Shown here piece after piece: positions 15,001 to 21,000 of a stretch of DNA of 64,000 bases. Made by a program: the position numbers and the translations under genes. Every line of letters starts with the position of its first letter. Positions within the stretch are counted from its first letter, which is position 1. The notes beneath the pieces were generated by a model. The model had not been told where the DNA came from. It made no database searches and saw only the letters and a list, made by a program, of their open reading frames with translations. Source of the DNA: Saccharopolyspora phatthalungensis (GTDB lineage: Bacteria > Actinomycetota > Actinomycetes > Mycobacteriales > Pseudonocardiaceae); assembly GCF_014203395.1 (NCBI RefSeq), contig NZ_JACHIW010000002.1, forward strand, positions 2,046,001 to 2,110,000, in the 5' to 3' direction.

Positions 15001-18000
15001 TCAAACCCACCCCACCGCAACGTCCCCGACCACACATCGACCCGCTCCCGCAACCCAGGCATGAAACTCTCCGGCGCACCCGCCAAAAGCCCCTGCAACG
15101 CATCCACCGACACCGTCAACTCGGAAACCAACCGCGACCGCTCAGCCGTGATCACATCCGCAGACGACGCGGCCTCCGGCGCCACCACGCCCGCCACATG
15201 GCCGCCCCGAGAACCCGACGCGTGGCCGGATGCGGAGGGCTCACCCGCATCAACAGCACGATGCGGCTCGGGCAATTCCCGCTGGCGCACATCATTCTCA
15301 TTCGCGATCTCGGCAAGCCGCGCGCGTCCCCACCTTTCGCCCTTCCCAAACTTCGCCCCCAACTCCCTGGTCTTGTAGGGCTTACCCGCATCGCGCGCAC
15401 GACGCGCCTCGGCCCGCCCTGCCTCCCGCAGCTGCTCATCCAATTCCTGCCGACTCGCACCGTCCTCATTCTTGATATCCGCAAGCCGCGCGCGTCCCCA
15501 CGTTTCGCTCTTCCCGAAATTCTCCCCCAATTTCACGGCGGTGTAAGGCTTTCCCGCATCGCGCGCACGACGCGCCTCCGCCCGGCCCGCCTCCCGCAAC
15601 TGCTCCTCCAAATCCTGCCGACTCACACCGTCCTCGGCCCTGATCTCCGCAAGCCGCGCCTTGCCCCATTTCACTCCCCGTCCGAACTTTTTCGCCAATG
15701 TCTCGGCCGTGTAGGGCTTACCCGCGTCGTGCGCACGACGGAACTCCTCGCGCCCTGCCTCCCGCACCTGCTCATCCAAATCCTGCCGACTCGCGCCGGC
15801 CTCATCCTTGATCTCCCCGAGCCGGGTATGGCCCCACCATTCGCCCTTCCCGAACTTCGCCCCCAGCGCCGCGCCGGTGTACGGCTCACCCGCATCACGA
15901 GCACGACGCGCCTCCTCCCGCGCCTCCTCCCGCAACTCATCCGGATCCGCCGCGACGCTCTCGCCTTCGTTACCCTTGATCTCCCGAAGCCGCTCCAGAC
16001 CCCACCAATCGCTCTTCCCGAACTTCGCCCCCAGCGCCGCGCCGGTGTACGGCTCACCCGCATCACGAGCACGACGCGCCTCCTCCCGCGCCTCCTCCCG
16101 CACCACCTCCGAAGCCTTTAACCGCTTCCCGCTCGCATCACGCTCGTTCGTGATCTCCTGAAGCCTTCTCAAACCCCAGGTTTGGCTCTTCCCGAACTTC
16201 TTTCCCAACTCCTTGCCGGTGTACGGCTTCTCCGCATCACGAGCACGGCGCGCCTCCGCTCGCGCCGCCTCCTGCAGCTGCGCCGCATCATCGGGCCTAT
16301 CGGGCGTGCCATCGCGCCCTGCGGACTGGCGCGCGGCATCTTCATCGACCGAATCGTCATCAACATGTCCCGGCTCGCGGCCAGCATCAGCGGAAAGCGT
16401 TTCGCCAGCACCGCCGTCACCGTCCGCACCAGACACCGATGGGTCCGACCCACCCACACCCCACTCCCGCTCCAAAGCCACCGGATCAAACGACCACGTC
16501 CCCAGATCACCCGCGAGCTCGGAAGCGCCCGGATCAAGCCCCCATGCCATCGGAATATCCGTCGCCTCAGCGCTCATACCACCGAACTGACCGCTTTCCG
16601 GGACTTCCCCAAACCCCGGAATCTCCGCCAATGGATCCGGGCCCGCTCCGGCGCGAACGCCCAGGCCCCTGCCCTCCGTACCTAGACGGGCCGCGGACTC
16701 GTCGGCATTACCGCCCCGCACCCCCGCCTCAGACACAGCCACGAACTGTTGCGCCGCGCTCTGCACCCGCTCGACCAACGCCCGGGCATCTCCCGCCCGC
16801 TTGCGCAAATCCTCCACCGCAGCACCATCAAACCCACCCCTCCCCAACATCCCCGACCACACCGCAACCCGCTCCCGCAACCCAGGCATAAAGCTCTCCG
16901 GCGCACCCACCAAAAGCCCCCGCAACGCATCCACCGACGCCGCCAACTCAGAAACCAACCGCGACCGCTCAGCCGCAATCACATCTACAGGTGACACGGC
17001 CTCCGACAACGCCACATCCGCCACATCACCGTCCGGAGCATCCGACGGATCGTCGGCTCTCCCGATTTCCGCACGCCCCGCCGCGCCCGATGTCCAGCCC
17101 TCGTTGACCGTCTCGCCCTCGTCCCTGATCTCCGCAAGTCGCTGCCGACCCCACCTTTCGTTCTTCTCAAACTGCTGGGCCAACGCGATACCGGACTCGT
17201 AGGGCTCACCCGCATCACGTGCACGACGCGCCTCCGCACGCCCCGCCTCCCGCAACTGCTCCTCCAATTCCCGACGGCTCGCACCGCCCTCATCACTGAT
17301 CTCCGCAAGACGCTGCCGACCCCACCATTCGCCCTTCCCGAACTTCTCCCCCAACGCCCTGCCGGTGTACGGCTTGCCCGCATCACGAGCACGACGCGCC
17401 GCCTCCCGCCCCGTCTCCCGCAACTGCTCGCCCAATTCCTGACGGGTCGGACCGCTCCCATCCCCGATCTCCGCCAGGCGCGTCAAGGCCCACGTTTGGC
17501 TCTTCCCGAACTCCTGCGCCAACGCCCCAACGGAGTAGGGCTCTCCCGCGTCGCGAGCACGACGCGCCTCCGCACGCCCCGCCTCCCTCAACTGCTCGTG
17601 GGCGTCAATCCCGCCACTCTCGTCCCTGATCTCCCGAAGCCGCTGCAACCCCCAGCTTTCGCTCTTCCCGAACGCCTCTCCAAGTTTCGCGCCGGTGTAA
17701 GGCTCTCCCGCCTCGTGAGCACGACGCGCCTCCGCCCACGCCGCCTCGTATTGCTGCCTGGGCTCGTTCGATGCCTGGCCGCTCGCAGCATCGTCAGCCG
17801 TCACCTCCGCAAGCCGGTCCCTAGCCCAACTTCCGCCCTTCCCGAACTTCGCCGCCAACTCCGTGGTGCTGTAGGGCTCACCCGCATCGCGAGCACGGCG
17901 CACCTCCACTCGCGCCGCCTCCCGCGCCTGCTCCAGATCACCCGCGCCGACCTCATCGTTGATCTGACGGCTCGCACCGTCTTCCTTTCTGACCTCCGCA

Positions 18001-21000
18001 AGCCGGTCCCTAGCCCAACTTCCGCTCTTCCCGAACTTCGCCGCCAACTCCGTGCTGCTGTAGGGCTCACCCGCATCACGAGCACGACGCGCCTCCACTC
18101 GCGCCGCCTCCCGCACCTGCACCGGGTCTTCCACCGGCCGCTGACTAGCACCGCCCTCCTTGATCTCCGCCAGCCGCCCTCGACCCCACCTTTCACTCAT
18201 CCCGAACTTTCGTCCCAAAGCCTTGCCGTTGTAGGGCCGACCCTCATCCCGAGCACGACGCGCCTCGACCCGGGCAGCCTCTCTCAACTGCTCCGCTTCG
18301 TGGGACTCCTCGGCCGTGCCATCGCGCCCCGCAGGCTGGCGCGCGGCACCTTCATCGACCGCACCGTCATCATCACGCCGCCGCTTACGGCCACCACCCG
18401 AAACCGTTTCGCCAACACCACGGCCGCTGTCCGCAGCAGACACCGACAGCCCCGCCATTCCTACGTCCAACCCGGCACCGTGCGATTGCTCAATGGCCGA
18501 CGGGTCAAACCACCACGCCCCGTCATCCGCCCAGTTAGCGACGCCCGGATCAAGCCCCCACGTCATCGATTCATCCGCAGCCTCACCGCTCATGCCACCG
18601 AACTGACCGCCGTCCGAAAATTCCCCAAACCCGGGAATACCCGCAAACGGATCTGGTCCTGCTCCGGCGTGAATGCCGAACCCTGTTCCCCCGCTACCGA
18701 GGCGGGTCGCCAATTCCCGGGCGAACCGCACGGCATCGGCAACGCTGACGTCGCCGGCCCTGGCCGCGACCAAAGCCACCACGTCGTCCAGCGACACATC
18801 CGCATCGCCCCGCGCCAGAGCCACTACATCATGCGTGCCCTGCACGATCCGCTCCGCCACATCACGCGGCCCGCCGACCGACTGAGCCCGCTCGACCTCC
18901 CGACGCAGATCCGCGTCCGTCCACTCCGCCACGCCGGTCGAAGTCGGTTGTTCCTCGACCTGCGCGCCGTCCGGAACAGCAGCCGACGAACTCGCCAAAG
19001 CATCCAGCCCGGCCGGCGCCTCAATCCGGCCCGGCCCGCCGACCGGGCGGGGACGAGACCCATCGGCAGCGAACCGCATCCACCGCGGACCACGCCGGCC
19101 ACGCCCCGGCATCAACACAACAACATCACGACCCAATTCCCGCGCCACCTCCGACGCCTGGCCCGACGACATCACACCGGGACTCGAACCGTCCCCCGAC
19201 TCCAACACCACCGGACCCGCGCCAGCATCGCCAACACGACCACGCACGAATTCCACAACCCCACCGCCGGAGGCCACATCCACCGGCACCGACACCCGCA
19301 CCGCACCCGCACCCGCACCCGCACCCGCACCCGCACCCGACACCGCACCACCCGACGCCACAGCCCCAGACGACTCCGGCAACACCGACGAGCCCGGCGA
19401 GACCGTCGACTGCGGCCCACCATCACCCACACGAGCCGAATCCGCATTCCCCGCCACCGAACCCGCACCAGAACCCGGCCCCGCAGACGCAGCCGGAACG
19501 GCGGTTCCACCCCACACAGACCCATGCCCCGGCAACGTGGCCCCGCTGTCCGAACTCGGGGCCGCACCAGGCGCCGTGGACGTCGTCCCCGACATCACGG
19601 CATCCGAAGACGCACCAGGCACATCAGTGGCGCCCGTCGACGGCTTGTCCACCACCGAGCCAGGCACCTGAGTGGCGGGCCCCGCCGCCTGCGCACCCTC
19701 CAGCGGGGCATTCGGGTTGTCCACACCAGAGGGACCAGTGCCCGTGTGGTCGTTCGGCGAGTCGACACGGGAATCGCCAACCGTCACACCACCAGCAGAG
19801 CCCACCGCACCACCCGGACCCGACGAACCCGACCCCACCGCCGGATTCCCGGTCGCCGCAGCCGCACCATCCGCACCCGACGAGCCAACACCCGCGTGAT
19901 CACTGCCAACAGCTCCGCCATACGCCGGCGATTCACCCACCCGAGAGCCCTCGGCCGTCACACCACCATCAGAAACCGACGAACCATCCCGATAGCCGCC
20001 AGGACTGTCCATAGACGACGAGCCGCGAGTGGCCAGCTCGCCACGCTGCGTCGAATCGCCTTGGGAATGACCTGCCGTCACACCATCGTCAGCGACCGGC
20101 GAACCATCCCGGCCGGGCGAACCCGTCCCCGGCACCGGCGCCGAATGCCCCACCGAATCGGACGAATGCCCGACCGCATCGCCACGACTGTCCACACCAG
20201 ACGATTCTGGAACGCCGTGGTGGGTATCGGCATTCGGGCTGAAGGCCGGTGGCGGCGAGGCGGCGTGGGAGCCGCCCACCCCGGCCGCATCCTCCAAGCC
20301 CGGCGAATGGCTGCTGACCAGGTCGTGCCCCTGGGGTGGGCTGTAGGGTGGCGGCGGCGTGCCCGGCCTGCCCTGACCCGCCAGCGCACCGGGCACCGCT
20401 CCATCAGCCTCGCGCCACGACGCCACCCCGCTCGGCGTCTCAAATACACCGGCATTGGCGTCCTGCCCCAATGCGGCACCGGCATCCGCATCCCTGGGCC
20501 CACCACCCGGCGTGGCCACGCCGCCAGCGGGCGAAGCAATACCGGTATGCGGTACCGAGTTATGAGCTGAGCGGCTCGGCGTCGCAGCACCCGAGGACGG
20601 AGACATGCCGGCGGCATTTTCCTTGGCCACCGCACCATCTCCGCGTTCCGGTGCACCAGACGCGTCGCCAAGCGGCGCCTTTTCGGTGCCGGAGCCAGCA
20701 GGCGGGAGAGTCGACGGCACCGTAACGCCCGACCCCGCCGAACCCGGTGCTTGGCCGGTGGCGATTGCGCCGGCACCAGGCGCACGCACCCCGGATTCCA
20801 CATCGGGCAGGCCATTCGGGGAGCCGGGCTTTTCGCTGTGGGTATACGAGAAGCCTGGCTTCTCGCTCGTCTGCGATCCCTCGCCCTTCTCCGACCCGGA
20901 ATCGGTCGTCAACTCCTCCGACGTGTCGGTGCCGGTGTCGGTGCTGCCGGAATTCTTTTCCTCGTTGGCGGCCTCCCGGGCGCGGCCCGCCGGGGTCAGC

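Noticed and set aside
2440..18290. CRISPR array
   Set aside because: The regular 165-185 bp spacing comes from coding repeats in frame; there are no 25-40 bp identical repeats with unique short spacers.
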